Program-made: the position numbers and the translations under genes
The notes under the pieces: model-generated
The model's input: only the letters and a program-made list of their open reading frames with translations
Told to the model about the DNA's origin: nothing
Database searches by the model: none
From: Candidatus Rokuibacteriota bacterium
Lineage (GTDB): Bacteria > Methylomirabilota > Methylomirabilia > Rokubacteriales > CSP1-6
Length of the DNA: 39,732 nucleotides
Assembly (NCBI GenBank): GCA_016184365.1
Contig: JACPCW010000099.1
Span: 1-39,732, forward strand
Reading direction: 5' to 3'
Part shown: positions 6,624 to 14,904 of the stretch, piece by piece
Layout: each line of letters begins with the position of its first letter
Numbering within the stretch: the stretch's first letter is position 1

Positions 6624-7834
6624 CAGGCGCCTCGGGCCACGCCGCGCCCGTCGCGCGGCAGCTCGAGGCCGCGCGTCGCCACCGTCGTCCGCAGCACCTC
6701 GGAGGTTCCGCCGGCGATCGTGTGTCCCATCGTCGTCAGGTAGAAGTGCTGGATCGCGCCGCCGAGCGGCGCCCACGGCGAGTCGGGCGCCAGCGCGGCG
6801 TGCGGCCCGAGCAGCTCGAGACCGAACGCGCCGACGCGCTGGCCGGTCTCGTCCGCGAAGACTTTGCCGAGCGCCGTCTCGTACCGCGTCGGGACCTGCT
6901 CGGCGAGCATCCAGCCGATGCGATAGAAATAGAGCCGCAGCGCCTCGATGTCCGTCGCCAGCTCCGCGAGCGTCCGCCGGACGTACGCGTCGCGCGAGAG
7001 TGGCGCGCCTCCGCGGGACGTCGCGTTCGCATGCCGGACCAGCTGATCCAGCACGCGCCTGAGCGCCGGCGCCTTGTAGAAGCGGCCCCAGAACCGATCC
7101 GTGTCGAGGCTCTGCAGCAGCTCGCGGAATCCCTGGTGCTCGGTGCCCAGCAGGAAATCGCCGGGGACGCGCACCTCGTCGAGAAAGACCTCGTAGTGAT
7201 ACACCCCGCCCGTGAGGCTCACGATGGGACGGATCTCCATGCCGGGCGACGTGCTGTCGACGACGAACATGCTGAGGCCGTCCGACCGGCTCGCACCGCG
7301 CGCGGTCCGTGCGATCACGAGGCCGTAGCTCGAAATTCCGGCGTGGCTCGACCAGATCTTGTGCCCGCGGATCACCCAGTCGTCGCCGTCGCGACGCGCC
7401 TCCGTCGTGAGCCCGAGCAGATCGGACCCGGCGCCCGGTTCGCTGAAGCCCTGCCAGAACGTGGCGTCACCGCGCGCGATGCGCGGCAGCAGCTCGCGGG
7501 CCAGACGCTCCGAGCCACGCGCCATGATGGCGTCCGCGGCCTGATCGCAGCCGGTGAGCGGTCCGAACGGCGCGCCCGCGAGCGCGAGCTCTTCGAGCAG
7601 CACGAGCTTCGTCCAGAACGCCCGCTCGGCGCCGCCGAAGGCGCGCGGCCACGTCATCGAGATCCAGCCCTGGGCCGCGAGCGCCTGCAGAAAGGGACGC
7701 GAGTGCGCGCCCGATCCGTAGCCCGCGTCCATGCCGTCGATCGGAAAGCGCTCCGGCGGATTCGCCGCGAGCCACGCGCGAACCTCGGCGGCGAACGCTT
7801 CCGCTTCGGCGCCGAGGGCGAAGTCGATGCTCAT
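6623..7834 (-). CDS. Acyl-CoA dehydrogenase, first subunit of a probable pair
   Basis: The 403-aa product starts at ATG 7834, overlapping the methyltransferase stop (ATGA). Family features in order are an N-terminal helical domain (residues ~5-120), the middle-domain pattern 'FWQGFSEPGAGSDLLGL' (~128-144) with 'GHKIWSSHAG' after it, and the C-terminal helical domain ending 'IAGGTSEVLRTTVATRGLELPR'. In medium-chain enzymes the catalytic Glu sits in a 'YEGT' motif; here the position reads AGGT, so the base must lie elsewhere (as in IVD-like members) or in the partner subunit. It is co-transcribed with the second dehydrogenase, an enoyl-CoA hydratase and an SDR, which together could form one beta-oxidation-like cycle. 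Confidence 0.87.
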   Translation of the reverse strand: MSIDFALGAEAEAFAAEVRAWLAANPPERFPIDGMDAGYGSGAHSRPFLQALAAQGWISMTWPRAFGGAERAFWTKLVLLEELALAGAPFGPLTGCDQAADAIMARGSERLARELLPRIARGDATFWQGFSEPGAGSDLLGLTTEARRDGDDWVIRGHKIWSSHAGISSYGLVIARTARGASRSDGLSMFVVDSTSPGMEIRPIVSLTGGVYHYEVFLDEVRVPGDFLLGTEHQGFRELLQSLDTDRFWGRFYKAPALRRVLDQLVRHANATSRGGAPLSRDAYVRRTLAELATDIEALRLYFYRIGWMLAEQVPTRYETALGKVFADETGQRVGAFGLELLGPHAALAPDSPWAPLGGAIQHFYLTTMGHTIAGGTSEVLRTTVATRGLELPRDGRGVARGA

Positions 7835-8643
7835 GCGCGGATGCCGTCGACGGCCAGGAGATACATCGTCTGCGCGACGGCGACGTCGGCGACCCAGTCG
7901 CGGTACTCGCGCTCCGCCCGCGCCCGCGTCGTCTCGTCGATCGCGCCGTCCGCGACCATCTGATGGCCGCGCGTGGCGGCCACGTCGGCCCAGATGCCGG
8001 CACGCACCGCGAAGTGGGCATCGCCGCGTCGCGTGGATTCGTGCTGCTCGCTGATCGCGACGGATTCCAGTCCCGCGCTCGCGAACAGCGCGGGCAGGTG
8101 ATCGGCGATCGCGTTGTCCATGCCGGCGTCGGCGCGCCAGGCGAGAAACGCGGCGTAGAACCGGCGCATGGTCTCCGGCGGCTCGGGCTCCCACGCGATC
8201 TTGCCGTGGGTGTAGTCGAGGACGACGACGCGGCCCCCGGGCTTCACCGCGGCCGCCATGGCGCGGACGGCGTCGGCAGGTCGCGCGAGCCACTGGAGTA
8301 CGCGCGCAGCGGTGACGATGTCGAACGCGGCCGGCCACGGCAACGCGTACGCGTCCGCGACCTCGAACGCGAGGCCGGGGACGTGCGCGTGACGGCGGCG
8401 GGCTTCGTCGATGAATCCTGCGTTGACGTCCACGCCGACGACGCGGACGACGTGCGAGCCCTGCGACTCGGCGATGCCGCGCGTGATCGCGCCGGTCCCG
8501 CAGCCGACGTCCAGTACCGAGATCCCGGGCCGGATGAGCGCAGCCAGGCGGCGATGGTCCGTCGCGAGCGACCGCGTGTCGAGGATCGCGCCGGTGCCGT
8601 GCGGCATCCCGGCGCGATGGGTCGCGACGTCGCGCGCGATCAC
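7831..8643 (-). CDS. Class I SAM-dependent methyltransferase
   Basis: The product is 270 aa if started at GTG 8643, which makes a GTGA overlap with the hydrolase stop like the other junctions of this operon; ATG 8607 (258 aa) is an alternative. Motif I 'VLDVGCGTGA' is near residues 43-52, the acidic 'VVGVDVNAGFIDEAR' strand follows, and 'FDIVTAARVLQWL' and 'VKPGGRVVVLDYT' complete the Rossmann-like core. The C-terminal third is helical, as in MerR/UbiE-like small-molecule methyltransferases. Substrate unknown. The location inside an acyl-CoA operon suggests modification of the pathway compound, but nothing in the sequence fixes this. Confidence 0.85.
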   Translation of the reverse strand: MIARDVATHRAGMPHGTGAILDTRSLATDHRRLAALIRPGISVLDVGCGTGAITRGIAESQGSHVVRVVGVDVNAGFIDEARRRHAHVPGLAFEVADAYALPWPAAFDIVTAARVLQWLARPADAVRAMAAAVKPGGRVVVLDYTHGKIAWEPEPPETMRRFYAAFLAWRADAGMDNAIADHLPALFASAGLESVAISEQHESTRRGDAHFAVRAGIWADVAATRGHQMVADGAIDETTRARAEREYRDWVADVAVAQTMYLLAVDGIRA

Positions 8644-9509
8644 GCGCCGGCCGGCGCGAACCGGCGCTGGCCGCCCTCGGTGACGATGTACCCCGGCTGC
8701 GGAAAGTGAGCCGCGCAGACGAGCGTGCCGGTATCGGCATAGCGCCCCAGGAACTCCTCGCGGCTCTTGCGGGCGCGCGGGCCGTCGCCGCAGAAGCGGC
8801 TGTTCCACTGTGGCTCGGCGACCTGCACGACGCGATGCATGAGATCGCCGGAGAAGACGGCGTCGCCGCCGGACGCGCGCAGCCGGACCGCCGCGTGCCC
8901 CGGGGTGTGGCCGGGCCACGGCTCGAAGCCGAGGTGCTCGTCGATCACGTGCGTCGTGTCGACGAGGACCGCGCGGCCAGCGTCGACGATCGGCGCCACG
9001 CTGTCGCCGATGAGAGTGGCCGCTTCGTGATTGCGCGCGCGCTCGTAGTTCCAGAACTCCCACTCCTCGCCGGCCATCAGGTACTTCGCGCGCGGAAACG
9101 TCGGCACCCAGGCGCCGCCGACCAGCCGGGTGTTCCATCCGACGTGATCGACGTGCATGTGCGTGGTGATGACGACGTCGACGTCGTCCGGCCTCACGCC
9201 CGCGGCTTCCAGATCGGTGAGATAGGCGCCCTGCCGCATGTTCCAGATCGGCGACTCGTCGCGGGGCTTGTCGTTGCCGACACCCGTGTCGATGACGACG
9301 GTGTGCCGCGGCGTGCGCACGACGTACGACTGGATGCGCGACCCGATGTCCCCGGTGCGCTCGTCGAAGAAGTGCGGGCGGATCCAGCCATAGTGGCGCT
9401 GCACGGCGTCCGCGGTCGACTCGGGCAGCATGCTCGCCGTCGGGTAGAACGAGCGATCGATCTCGATCACCCGCGTGATGGTCACGTCGCCCAGCGTGAT
9501 CGTCGGCAT
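8640..9509 (-). CDS. Metallo-beta-lactamase-fold hydrolase
   Basis: The 289-aa product from ATG 9509 has the dinuclear metal motif T-H-M-H-V-D-H-V-G (HxHxDH, residues ~116-124), a downstream His in 'GHTPGHAAVR', Asp in 'AVFSGDLMH' and a last His in 'VCAAHFPQPG'. The size and the order of the metal ligands match AHL-lactonase/quorum-quencher-like and related hydrolases of the superfamily. The 22-nt gap to the hydratase upstream and the GTGA overlap downstream place it in the operon. A hydrolase for a lactone or thioester intermediate would fit the acyl-CoA context, but this is inference. Confidence 0.88.
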   Translation of the reverse strand: MPTITLGDVTITRVIEIDRSFYPTASMLPESTADAVQRHYGWIRPHFFDERTGDIGSRIQSYVVRTPRHTVVIDTGVGNDKPRDESPIWNMRQGAYLTDLEAAGVRPDDVDVVITTHMHVDHVGWNTRLVGGAWVPTFPRAKYLMAGEEWEFWNYERARNHEAATLIGDSVAPIVDAGRAVLVDTTHVIDEHLGFEPWPGHTPGHAAVRLRASGGDAVFSGDLMHRVVQVAEPQWNSRFCGDGPRARKSREEFLGRYADTGTLVCAAHFPQPGYIVTEGGQRRFAPAGA

Positions 9510-9531
9510 CAGCGGCCTCCCCGGTCTCCGG

Positions 9532-10311
9532 TCACGTGCGGCGGAAGTTCGGCGCGCGCTTGCCGACGAAGGCCGCGAGCCCTTCCGCGGCGTCGGGGCC
9601 GCGCATGTGACGCGCGACTTCGGCCGCTTCGAGATCGAGGCCGGTCGCGAGATCGACGTCGAGCGCGCGATTGACGAGCATCTTCGCGGACCGGCCGGCC
9701 GACACGCTCTTGTCCACGAGGGCGCGCGCGATCTCCATCACCGTGTCCTCGAGCCGGCCGGCCGGCGCGACGCGATTGACGAGTCCCCACGCGAGCGCCT
9801 GCTCGGCGGTGACCCATCCGCCCAGCAGCATCAGCTCCTTCGCGCGCCGTGGTCCGATCACGCGCGGCAGGCGCTGACTGCCGCCGCCGCCGGCGAGCAG
9901 GCCGAAGTTCGCGTGCTGATCACCGATGCGTGCCTCCACGTCGGCCACGACGAGATCCGCGACCAGCGTCAGCTCGAGCCCGCCGGCGAGCGCGAGCCCA
10001 TGGACCCCGGCGATGACCGGGCGGGGCAGGCGCTCGACGCGGTCGAAGACGCGGCGCCACTCCGCCATGAACGTGCGCCACTTCACGGGATCCGGCGCGT
10101 ATTCCTGGACGACCTTCAGATCGGCGCCGGCGCAGAACACGCGGCCGTTGCCGGTGAGGGTCACGACGCGGGCGCCGTCATCGGTTTCGATCGCCGCGCA
10201 GGCGGCGTCGAGCGCGTCGAGCAGCTCGGGGGAGATGGCGTTGAGCTGCGCGGGACGGTTGAGCGCAACGCGCGCGATGCCGTCTTTGATGTCGAGCGTG
10301 ACGGGGGTCAT
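9532..10311 (-). CDS. Enoyl-CoA hydratase/isomerase (crotonase family)
   Basis: The 259-aa product from ATG 10311 (ATGA overlap with the SDR stop) has the crotonase pattern: '[16 protein letters not shown]' at residues 12-27, the first oxyanion-hole block 'FCAGADLK' at ~58-65 and the second '[19 protein letters not shown]' at ~101-119. The usual catalytic Glu of hydratases near 'GxxPGxG' is replaced by the '[16 protein letters not shown]' segment, a pattern common in uncharacterised members, so hydratase versus isomerase or hydrolase cannot be decided. The family stabilises acyl-CoA enolates. Placed with two acyl-CoA dehydrogenases and an SDR. Confidence 0.88.
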   Translation of the reverse strand: MTPVTLDIKDGIARVALNRPAQLNAISPELLDALDAACAAIETDDGARVVTLTGNGRVFCAGADLKVVQEYAPDPVKWRTFMAEWRRVFDRVERLPRPVIAGVHGLALAGGLELTLVADLVVADVEARIGDQHANFGLLAGGGGSQRLPRVIGPRRAKELMLLGGWVTAEQALAWGLVNRVAPAGRLEDTVMEIARALVDKSVSAGRSAKMLVNRALDVDLATGLDLEAAEVARHMRGPDAAEGLAAFVGKRAPNFRRT

Positions 10312-11204
10312 CTTGAATCTCCCACGTGATCGGAGCGCGACGGGGGTCGAGACGGGCCCGGGGTTTCCCCGGGACCGTCGAGCGTTCGGGGGTCGAGGGG
10401 GCCCTTCGAGGCCCCCTCGCTGATGAATCCCAGCGGGGAAGTGATCGTCAGGCCGCCGTCGAGGACGATCGTCTGGCCCGTCAGGAACGACGCGGCGTCG
10501 GAGACGAGAAAAGCGACGAGCGCGGCGACGTCATCCGGCGAGCCGATGCGACCGATCGGCGTCATCGCGGCCAGTCGCTTCAGCGCCTCGCGCCACGGCG
10601 CGCCCATGCCGCGCTCGAAGTACACCTGCGACGAGTCGGTTTCGATGATCCCGGGACTCACGCCGTTGACGGTGATGCGCTGGGGGCCGAGCTCGAGCGC
10701 GAGCGTGCGGACGAGACTTTCGACGGCCGCTTTCGCGGCGCCGAGCACGCCGTGCTGCGGCATCGCCTGGTGGCTGTCGATGCCCGAGATCGCCACGATG
10801 CGCCCGCCGTCCTTCATGAGCGGCACCGCGGCCTGGACGGCGGCGATGAACGAGTCCACCGACACCGCGAACGTCCGGTCGACGTTGTGCGGCTTCTGCT
10901 CCGTCATCGGCCGGAACGCCGTCGCGGCCGCGTTGGCGACGAGGATGTCGAGGCGTCCGAACTCCTCGGCGACGCGCTCGAACGTCGGTCCGACGCGGTC
11001 ACGCTCTTCGAGCGGCAGCTCGAGCGCCAGCGCGCGGCGGCCCCGCGCGGTGATCTCCGCGGCGACGGCGCGCGCCCGGTCGGGCTCGCGGCGATACGTG
11101 ACGACACAGTCGGCGCCGTCGGCGGCGAGGCGCAACGCGATCGCGCGACCGATCCCCCGCGACGCCCCGGTGACCAGCGCGACGCGACCGGTGAGTCCGG
11201 TCAT
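10308..11204 (-). CDS. Short-chain dehydrogenase/reductase, FabL-like, with repeat-encoded C-terminal tail
   Basis: The 298-aa product from ATG 11204 has the nucleotide motif 'VTGASRGIG' (residues 10-18), 'NAAATAF' (~90) and the C-terminal '[15 protein letters not shown]' (~248-262). Spacing resembles FabL-type enoyl-ACP reductases, in which a Tyr lies seven residues before the catalytic Lys; here the Lys is present (…GAAKAAVES) but the Tyr position holds His, so activity or chemistry may differ. The usual SDR end is reached near residue 262. The following ~36 residues (Gly/Pro/Ser/Arg-rich) are encoded by a copy of the GC-rich two-hairpin repeat, so the protein has been extended by an inserted element. 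The stop overlaps the hydratase start as ATGA. Confidence 0.85.
   Translation of the reverse strand: MTGLTGRVALVTGASRGIGRAIALRLAADGADCVVTYRREPDRARAVAAEITARGRRALALELPLEERDRVGPTFERVAEEFGRLDILVANAAATAFRPMTEQKPHNVDRTFAVSVDSFIAAVQAAVPLMKDGGRIVAISGIDSHQAMPQHGVLGAAKAAVESLVRTLALELGPQRITVNGVSPGIIETDSSQVYFERGMGAPWREALKRLAAMTPIGRIGSPDDVAALVAFLVSDAASFLTGQTIVLDGGLTITSPLGFISEGASKGPLDPRTLDGPGETPGPSRPPSRSDHVGDSR
10345..10419 (-). repeat. Two-hairpin GC-rich repeat, copy B, inside the SDR reading frame
   Basis: On the - strand the order is hairpin 1 CGAGGGGGCC (10419-10410), loop TCGAAG, GGCCCCCTCG (10403-10394); linker ACCCCCGAACGCTC (10393-10380); hairpin 2 (10379-10351; 12 of 13 pairs around an AAA loop); then TCGACC. 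The arrangement and linker match copies A and C. It lies just inside the 3' end of the SDR gene and contributes its extra C-terminal residues. Confidence 0.7.
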
Positions 11205-11211
11205 CGAGGCA

Positions 11212-11301
11212 GACTTTCGAGGTGGGGGCCCCGAAATGGCCCCCACACCCCCAACGCTCGGGGCGCCCCGGGTCCCCCGGGGCGCCCCTCGATCTTCCTG
11301 C
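11212..11301 (+). repeat. Two-hairpin GC-rich repeat, copy C, flanked by 11-bp direct repeats
   Basis: Hairpin 1 is GTGGGGGCC (11222-11230), loop CCGAAAT, GGCCCCCAC (11238-11246). The linker ACCCCCAACGCTC (11247-11259) leads to hairpin 2, a perfect 13-bp stem (11260-11272 with 11276-11288) around TCC, followed by TCGATC. The 11-bp sequence TCATCGAGGCA occurs at 11201-11211 and again at 11302-11312, immediately outside this 90-bp segment. The orientation is opposite to transcription of the operon. It probably also acts as a strong terminator or attenuator between the flavin oxidoreductase and the SDR. Confidence 0.75.
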
Positions 11302-12300
11302 TCATCGAGGCAACCGCTCCAGCACGCGCTCGGCCTCCGCGACCATGCCTTCGATGACGTCGCGGACGGGCCGCACGTCGTGAATGAGCGCCGAGCTCTG
11401 CCCGCACGCCGCGGCGCCGTTCTCGACGTCGCCTTCCTCGCGCGCGCGGATCGCCGCCGGCTTGCCGACGCGCTCGAACTGGATCGGGAACGGCTGGATC
11501 TCGCCGGTGCGCTTCTCCCACTCGCGCGTGAAGTTGTTGCGGATCAGCCGGCACGTCTTGCCGGTCGAGCCGCGCGAGATGACGGTGCCTTCGTCGTCGA
11601 TGGCGACGATCTTCTGCTTGTAGTTGTCGTGGCCGTGCCCTTCGACGGTCGCGATGAACCGGGTGCCGAGCCACACGCCGTCGGCGCCGAGCGCCAGCGC
11701 CGCGACGAGCCCGCGGCCGTCCGCGATGCCGCCGGCGGCGATGACCGGGCGCGGCGCGACCGCTTCCACGACGGCGGGAATGAGCACGAGCCCGCCGACG
11801 CGTCCCGTGTGTCCGCCGGCCTCATGACCTTGCGCGATGACGACGTCGACACCGTTCGCGACGTGGGCGCGCGCCTGCTTCACGTTCCCGCAGAGCGCCA
11901 TGACCTTGATGCCGAGCCGGTGCGCTTCGGCGGTCGCGGGCCCGGGATTGCCGAGGCCCGCGATGATGACCGGCACGCGCTCGTCGAGCGCCACGTCGGT
12001 CCATCCGCGGACGTCGTCGCTATGGCGCTCGACTTCGCTGCCGGCGGCACGAATGGTCGCGAAGAGGATGTCGACGCCGAACGGCTTGTCGGTCAGGTCG
12101 CGGACGCGGCGGATCTCGGCGCGCAGCTCGGCCGGCGACGCGTGCGCCGCGGCGAGCACACCGAGACCACCGGCTTCGCTGACGGCCGCGGCCAGCCGCG
12201 AGCGCGCGACGAACGCCATGCCCGCCTGGCAGATCGGATAGCGGATGCCGAGCAGGTCGCAGAGTCGTGTGTGCAGCAGCGTCTTCGTGACCGATGCCAT
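11302..12300 (-). CDS. NAD(P)H-dependent flavin oxidoreductase / nitronate monooxygenase family
   Basis: The 332-aa product starts at ATG 12300, preceded 8 nt upstream by AGGGAGGT. It is a TIM barrel of the 2-nitropropane dioxygenase family: '[10 protein letters not shown]' near the N-terminus, '[13 protein letters not shown]' (~42-54), the FMN/active-site block '[13 protein letters not shown]' (~172-184) with the conserved His, '[31 protein letters not shown]' in parts (~204-235) and the phosphate-binding loop. Family members oxidise nitronates or use FMN for enoyl-type reductions (FabK). A promoter with a consensus -35 precedes it, so it is probably the first gene of the - strand operon running to 5068, now interrupted by repeat copy C. 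Confidence 0.88.
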   Translation of the reverse strand: MASVTKTLLHTRLCDLLGIRYPICQAGMAFVARSRLAAAVSEAGGLGVLAAAHASPAELRAEIRRVRDLTDKPFGVDILFATIRAAGSEVERHSDDVRGWTDVALDERVPVIIAGLGNPGPATAEAHRLGIKVMALCGNVKQARAHVANGVDVVIAQGHEAGGHTGRVGGLVLIPAVVEAVAPRPVIAAGGIADGRGLVAALALGADGVWLGTRFIATVEGHGHDNYKQKIVAIDDEGTVISRGSTGKTCRLIRNNFTREWEKRTGEIQPFPIQFERVGKPAAIRAREEGDVENGAAACGQSSALIHDVRPVRDVIEGMVAEAERVLERLPR

Positions 12301-12323
12301 CCGGACCTCCCTGGAGTGGTGAG

Positions 12324-12352
12324 AAGGTGGCATCGGCGGCGGGGGCTGTCAA
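12324..12352 (-). promoter_or_regulatory. Predicted sigma-70-type promoter of the acyl-CoA operon
   Basis: On the - strand TTGACA (12352-12347) is followed after 17 nt by CACCTT (12329-12324), a weak -10. The predicted transcript would begin near 12317 and reach the ribosome-binding site and ATG at 12300. The -35 is a perfect consensus; the -10 is weak. Confidence 0.45.
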
Positions 12353-12386
12353 TTCCGCCGCGTCCCGTATGATCGCCGCCGGCGCC

Positions 12387-13919
12387 ATGCGACACCGCCA
12401 GACCCGGATCGATGCCGCTGCCTGTGTTTCGCTGGCGACGCTGTGCTTCTGGCAGGCGCGGATCGAGACGCTGTTCCTGGCCGATTACGACTTTCACAAT
12501 CGCGTTCCCGTCAGCGCGGCGGTCCTGTGGGCGCTCGTGCTGAACATCGTCGCGCTCGCCGCGGTCTGTTTGGCGGTCGCGCGCGCCGTGCGTGCGAGCC
12601 GCCGAATCGTCTGGCGGCGGATCGCCGCCGTCGGCGGCATCGTCGTGATACTGATCCCGCTCAACCTCGCGCGGATCACGTACGCGGCGGCCGGGCAGTG
12701 GGCCGACGCGATCGGCCGGCCGGGACTCATCGCGATGATCGCGGCGCTCATCGCGGCCGCGTTCTGGTGGCCTCGGCCCACGATCCGCACGATGCGCGGC
12801 GCGCTGTTGATCCTGTCGCCGCTCGCCGCGTTCACCTTCCTCCACGTGCTCGCCGTGCTTGCGGATGTCGCCGTCGCGCGCGTGGCGCCACAGGTGACGC
12901 CCACGCCGCTGACGCAACCGGCGCCGAGCCTTCGGCGAGTCGTCTGGCTCGTGTTCGACGAGCTCGATCAGCGCGTGGCGTTCGAAGCGCGCCCGGACGG
13001 GCTGGCGCTGCCGGAGCTGGATCGTCTGCGTGGTGAAGCGCTGTACGCCGTCGCCGCGCGACCGCCGGGCGGGACCACGAACGTCTCGATGCCGGCGCTC
13101 ATCACCGGACGCGCGGTGGTCAGCGCCGAGCCCGTGAGCGCCAACGACCTCGCGCTCACGTTCGCCGATGGCGCGGTCGCGCGCTGGAGCAAGCACCCGA
13201 CCGTGTTCTCCCGCGCGCGGTCCCGCGGCTACGACACGGCCGTCGTCGGATGGCACCTGCCGTATCCGCGCGTGCTCGGCGCGTCGCTCGGATTCGCCGA
13301 GTGGCGGGCGTCGCCCGCGCACGAGAACGCGCGCGACGCGACGTTCACCGGAACGCTCGTCAGCCAGTGGGGGACGATGGCGCCGCCGCTGAACGTGCGC
13401 CGGGTGTTTCGCCAGCGCGTCGCGGAGCTGCTCGGCCCCGCCGTCGCGGTCGCGGCCGACGGGCGGTTCGCGCTCGTTCTGCTGCACCTGCCGCTTCCAC
13501 GGCCGCCGGGAATCTACGACCGCGCGAGCGGCCGGCTGACGGCGTGGAACTTCACCGGCGCGAGTGGCGGATACGCCGACAACCTCGCGCTCGCCGATCG
13601 CGTGCTCGGCGAGGTGCGCAACCGTATCGACCGCGCGGGGCTCGGTGACCGCACGTGGCTCGTGGTCACGTCGGCGCAAGCGCGCGCACGCGCGTCGAGC
13701 TCGTACGATGACTACCGCGTGCCGTTCCTGGTGCGGTCACCGACGGCCCGCCGTGCGGTGGCGGTGGAGCGCGAGCTCGGCACGCTGGTCACGCACGATC
13801 TGCTGCTCGCCATCCTGAACGCCGAGGTCGATACTACGGAGGCTGCGGCGGCCTGGCTCGAGCGACGCGCGCCGGCGCCGCCGAAGGACTACGCGGAGGA
13901 CGGTCGCCCGATCTACTAG
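12387..13919 (+). CDS. Membrane-anchored alkaline-phosphatase/sulfatase-fold protein
   Basis: The product is 510 aa from ATG 12387; ATG 12369 in the same frame would add six residues. A TATGAT box at 12368-12373 would give a nearly leaderless mRNA. The N-terminal ~180 residues hold about five membrane helices (a layout seen in LTA-synthase-like and other membrane sulfatase-fold proteins). A soluble domain follows, starting 'RRVVWLVFDELDQRVAF' and including 'GTTNVSMPALITGR' (~230-243), 'GYDTAVVGWHLPYPR' and 'TWLVVTSAQ' near the end. The layout is that of the alkaline-phosphatase superfamily, with a D-E pair as first metal ligands and T/S near the nucleophile place, but several His ligands of active sulfatases are not obvious. 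Function unknown; a periplasmic transferase or hydrolase is likely. Confidence 0.65.
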   Translation: MRHRQTRIDAAACVSLATLCFWQARIETLFLADYDFHNRVPVSAAVLWALVLNIVALAAVCLAVARAVRASRRIVWRRIAAVGGIVVILIPLNLARITYAAAGQWADAIGRPGLIAMIAALIAAAFWWPRPTIRTMRGALLILSPLAAFTFLHVLAVLADVAVARVAPQVTPTPLTQPAPSLRRVVWLVFDELDQRVAFEARPDGLALPELDRLRGEALYAVAARPPGGTTNVSMPALITGRAVVSAEPVSANDLALTFADGAVARWSKHPTVFSRARSRGYDTAVVGWHLPYPRVLGASLGFAEWRASPAHENARDATFTGTLVSQWGTMAPPLNVRRVFRQRVAELLGPAVAVAADGRFALVLLHLPLPRPPGIYDRASGRLTAWNFTGASGGYADNLALADRVLGEVRNRIDRAGLGDRTWLVVTSAQARARASSSYDDYRVPFLVRSPTARRAVAVERELGTLVTHDLLLAILNAEVDTTEAAAAWLERRAPAPPKDYAEDGRPIY

Positions 13920-13947
13920 CGCTGCGACACGAGAGGAGACGCGATCT

Positions 13948-14868
13948 ATGGGCTGGACGCCGCCGAGCGAAGCCGACGTCAACCGCTACTTCGAGCGACT
14001 CAACAACTGGGGCCGCTGGGGCAAGGACGATCAGAAAGGCACGCTGAATCTCATCACGCCGGCCAAGCGCGCCGCCGCGGTGGCGCTCGCGCGCACGGGC
14101 CGCGTCGTGTCGCTCGCGCGCGATCTGAGCCCGATGCCCGCGCTCGACTACCACATGCTGCTGCCGCTCGTGCGCGGCGACAAGCGCGCGGCCATCGATT
14201 ACTTCGGTCTCATCTATCACGGGCTGATGGTCACGCACGTCGACGCGCTCTGCCACGTCGAGTACGACGGCAAGCTCTACAACGGCCACACGTTCGACGA
14301 GTCGCTCGGCAGCGACGGCGCCACGTGGGGCGCGCTCGACCAGTACTTCGACGGCATCGTCACGCGCGGCGTGCTGCTCGACGTCGCCGGGCTTCGGAGT
14401 GAAGGCCATGTCGTGCCCGGCAAGCCGGTGACGCCGCCGGATCTCGACGCCGCGGCCGAGCGCGCGGGCGTCCGCGTCGAGCCCGGGGACGTCATCGTCG
14501 TGCGAAGCGGCCGTGAATCGTACGAGCGGTCCGGCGGCGCCGCGCCGGCGCTCACGGCGCGCGGCGTGCCCGCGCCGGCGGATCGGCCCGGGCTGCACAT
14601 CGGGTGTCTGGAGTGGCTGCGCGAGAAGGACGTGGCCGCGATCGCGTGGGACATGCTCGACGAGCGCCCCGTCGGCTACGGCAATCTCGGCTTCGGCGTG
14701 CACCTCGGCATTCCGATCCTCGGCCTCTGCCTGTTCGACAACACGTATCCCGAGCGGCTGGTGGCGGCATGTCGCGAGGAGAAGCGCTCCGAGTTCCTGT
14801 TCACGGCGCTGCCGCTTCGCATCACCGGCGCGACGGGCTCCCCGGTGAACCCGGTCGCGATTTTTTGA
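13948..14868 (+). CDS. Cyclase-family (kynurenine-formamidase-like) hydrolase
   Basis: The 306-aa product from ATG 13948 has GAGAGGAGA as ribosome-binding site. The metal motif of the PF04199 family is visible as 'HGLMVTHVDALCHVEYDG' (HxxxTHxDxxxH), residues ~91-108; 'EPGDVIVVRSG' and 'AIAWDMLDERP' are further family blocks. An N-terminal 'NRYFERLNNWGRWGKDDQKGTLN' in parts is typical of the bacterial members that open cyclic imides or act on aromatic amides. Members hydrolyse N-formylkynurenine or related compounds with a divalent metal. The gene is monocistronic here, between a membrane enzyme and an IS remnant, so its substrate is not indicated. Confidence 0.85.
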   Translation: MGWTPPSEADVNRYFERLNNWGRWGKDDQKGTLNLITPAKRAAAVALARTGRVVSLARDLSPMPALDYHMLLPLVRGDKRAAIDYFGLIYHGLMVTHVDALCHVEYDGKLYNGHTFDESLGSDGATWGALDQYFDGIVTRGVLLDVAGLRSEGHVVPGKPVTPPDLDAAAERAGVRVEPGDVIVVRSGRESYERSGGAAPALTARGVPAPADRPGLHIGCLEWLREKDVAAIAWDMLDERPVGYGNLGFGVHLGIPILGLCLFDNTYPERLVAACREEKRSEFLFTALPLRITGATGSPVNPVAIF

Positions 14869-14870
14869 CA

Positions 14871-14893
14871 TGGGGGCCCCGAAATGGCCCCCA
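14871..14893 (+). repeat. Hairpin-1-only fragment of the GC-rich repeat (terminator-like)
   Basis: TGGGGGCC (14871-14878), loop CCGAAAT, GGCCCCCA (14886-14893) starts 3 nt after the cyclase stop. The stem and loop are identical to those of hairpin 1 in repeat copy C. The CGCTC linker and second hairpin are absent; the sequence passes into the left part of an IS110 element. Confidence 0.65.
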
Positions 14894-14904
14894 ATCTCCA
14901 TGGC

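Noticed and set aside
10308..10420. The Gly/Pro-rich end of the SDR as a functional domain
   Set aside because: The sequence is accounted for by the two-hairpin repeat; I see no fold or motif in it.
12347..12373. TGTCAA / TATGAT as a + strand promoter with both boxes
   Set aside because: TGTCAA is better explained as the - strand TTGACA of the divergent gene, and the 15-nt spacing is short. Only the TATGAT may serve the + strand gene.
12093..13679. 528-codon antisense frame over the membrane phosphatase-fold gene
   Set aside because: Arg-rich, no motif, and it runs across the upstream gene's start and promoter; shadow of the + strand gene.
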